Shown: in pieces, positions 5,421-6,011 of the stretch | Layout: each line of letters opens with the position of its first letter | Position numbering within the stretch: the first letter of the stretch is position 1 | Assembly: GCA_003353825.1 (NCBI GenBank) | Contig: PIVW01000367.1 | Span: 1 to 6,011, forward strand | Length of the DNA: 6,011 bases | Direction of reading: 5' to 3' | Origin: Chloroflexota bacterium | Lineage (GTDB): Bacteria; Chloroflexota; Anaerolineae; J102 | Made by a program: the position numbers and the translations under genes | Notes under the pieces: model-generated | Database searches by the model: none | What the model saw: the letters and a program-made list of their open reading frames with translations, nothing else | What the model was told of the DNA's origin: nothing

Positions 5421-6011
5421 ATGACACTACTCGGCTCGATCATTCCCGTACTCTACCAGTTTGCCGGCGCTTTGCTCATCCTCTATGGCTGCTTTGTTCT
5501 CAGCTCGATTGTACTTTTCGTGAGACATCGGCGGCGACACGATTGGCTGGATGTATCAGATAGTCATACAAACGAGTGGCCGCCAGTTACGGTCCAGGTG
5601 CCGATATATAACGAACCCCACGTAGCTAGACGTGTTGCCGATGCAGTCGCATCACTGGAGTATCCCGAAGATAAATTACAAATTCAGATTCTCGATGATT
5701 CGAGCGACCGCACAGCCTCCTTATTGACAAGTTGGGTGGCACAGTTGCAGCAGGAGCAGGGCAAGAATATTGAGTACATCCATCGCCACAACCGCTACGG
5801 CTTTAAGGCGGGCGCCTTGGCCGAAGCGCTGCCTTTAGCGACCGGCGAATTCGTAGCGATATTCGATGCCGACTTCGCACCAAATCCCGACTGGTTGCAA
5901 CGCGCCCTCCCCCCCCTCGTAGCTAACCCCGAGCTGGCCTTTGTGCAGACTCGTTGGGGGCACATCAATCGTTCACAAAATCCCATCACCGCTGCCCAGG
6001 GATTAGCGCTG
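5421..6011 (+). CDS. Cellulose-synthase-like GT2 glycosyltransferase, 3' end outside window
   Basis: The frame from ATG 5421 stays open to the window end, giving 197 residues of a longer membrane protein. A single hydrophobic helix occupies residues 5-34 and is followed by a basic RHRRRH, so the catalytic part lies in the cytoplasm. The GT-A domain begins VTVQVPIYNE (56-65), then QILDDSSDRT (89-98) with the nucleotide-binding aspartates D92-D93, HNRYGFKAGALAEAL (123-137), and FDADFAP (148-154) with the D-x-D that holds the metal and UDP or GDP. VQTRWGHIN (175-183) is typical of the bacterial cellulose-synthase-like/glucomannan-synthase-like branch. The catalytic base, the Q-x-x-R-W motif and the later membrane helices would be beyond the edge. 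It probably makes a beta-linked glycan or a glycolipid from a nucleotide sugar; product unknown. No Shine-Dalgarno sequence is evident before the ATG. The gene contains a run of eight C. Confidence 0.88.
   Translation, partial: MTLLGSIIPVLYQFAGALLILYGCFVLSSIVLFVRHRRRHDWLDVSDSHTNEWPPVTVQVPIYNEPHVARRVADAVASLEYPEDKLQIQILDDSSDRTASLLTSWVAQLQQEQGKNIEYIHRHNRYGFKAGALAEALPLATGEFVAIFDADFAPNPDWLQRALPPLVANPELAFVQTRWGHINRSQNPITAAQGLAL
5909..5916 (+). repeat. C8 homopolymer inside the GT2 gene
   Basis: Eight C in a row encode part of the ALPPL segment (residues 162-166). In the sequence shown the frame is maintained. Loss of one C would place TAG at 5920-5922 in frame, and gain of one C would place TAA at 5924-5926 in frame, so either change would truncate the enzyme after about 170 residues. 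Such tracts can slip during replication or be sequencing errors. Confidence 0.6.

Noticed and set aside
1..6011. CRISPR array, tRNA, rRNA or insertion sequence
   Set aside because: I found no regularly spaced repeats, cloverleaf, conserved rRNA stretch, transposase or terminal inverted repeats with target duplication by eye.

Overview
The window looks like bacterial chromosomal DNA of medium GC content. All supported genes are on the + strand. It has two unlike halves. The left part (about 1-1124) is an AT-richer pair of overlapping genes: a largely helical protein that runs off the left edge and is not recognised, and a 207-residue protein with PD-(D/E)XK nuclease signatures. The right part (about 1463-6011) is a surface-polysaccharide locus: a GT4 glycosyltransferase, a polyprenyl-phosphate sugar-1-phosphate transferase, an M20 hydrolase of the YgeY type, and the first 197 codons of a cellulose-synthase-like GT2 glycosyltransferase cut by the window end. 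Mixed codon usage and this mix of families would fit a Chloroflexota-like or similar environmental bacterium, but that is an impression and no marker gene is present to prove it.

Layout. 1-501: 3' part of an unknown gene. 501-1124: PD-(D/E)XK protein, overlapping its neighbour by one base (TAATG). 1125-1462: a non-coding boundary of about 340 bases with short CTGTCGA repeats, a 13-bp hairpin with a duplicated TCAGTTGA, and a perfect TATAAT box directly before the glycosyltransferase. 1463-2623: GT4 enzyme. 2620-4050: sugar-phosphate transferase, coupled by an ATGA overlap. 4051-4119: short gap with two GC-rich hairpins. 4120-5334: M20 hydrolase. 5335-5420: short gap with an 8-bp hairpin. 5421-6011: GT2 enzyme, incomplete.

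How the genes may work together. The membrane sugar-phosphate transferase would start a repeat unit on undecaprenyl phosphate. The translationally coupled GT4 enzyme would add a following sugar, and the GT2 enzyme would make or extend a beta-linked glycan at the membrane. The M20 hydrolase has no standard role in this pathway and may be a bystander or may act on an N-acylated small molecule. The left gene pair resembles an accessory restriction or defence cassette placed next to a cell-surface locus, a common arrangement in bacterial variable regions. The most notable points are this unrecognised nuclease pair and a run of eight C inside the GT2 gene, where gain or loss of one C would bring an immediate stop codon.
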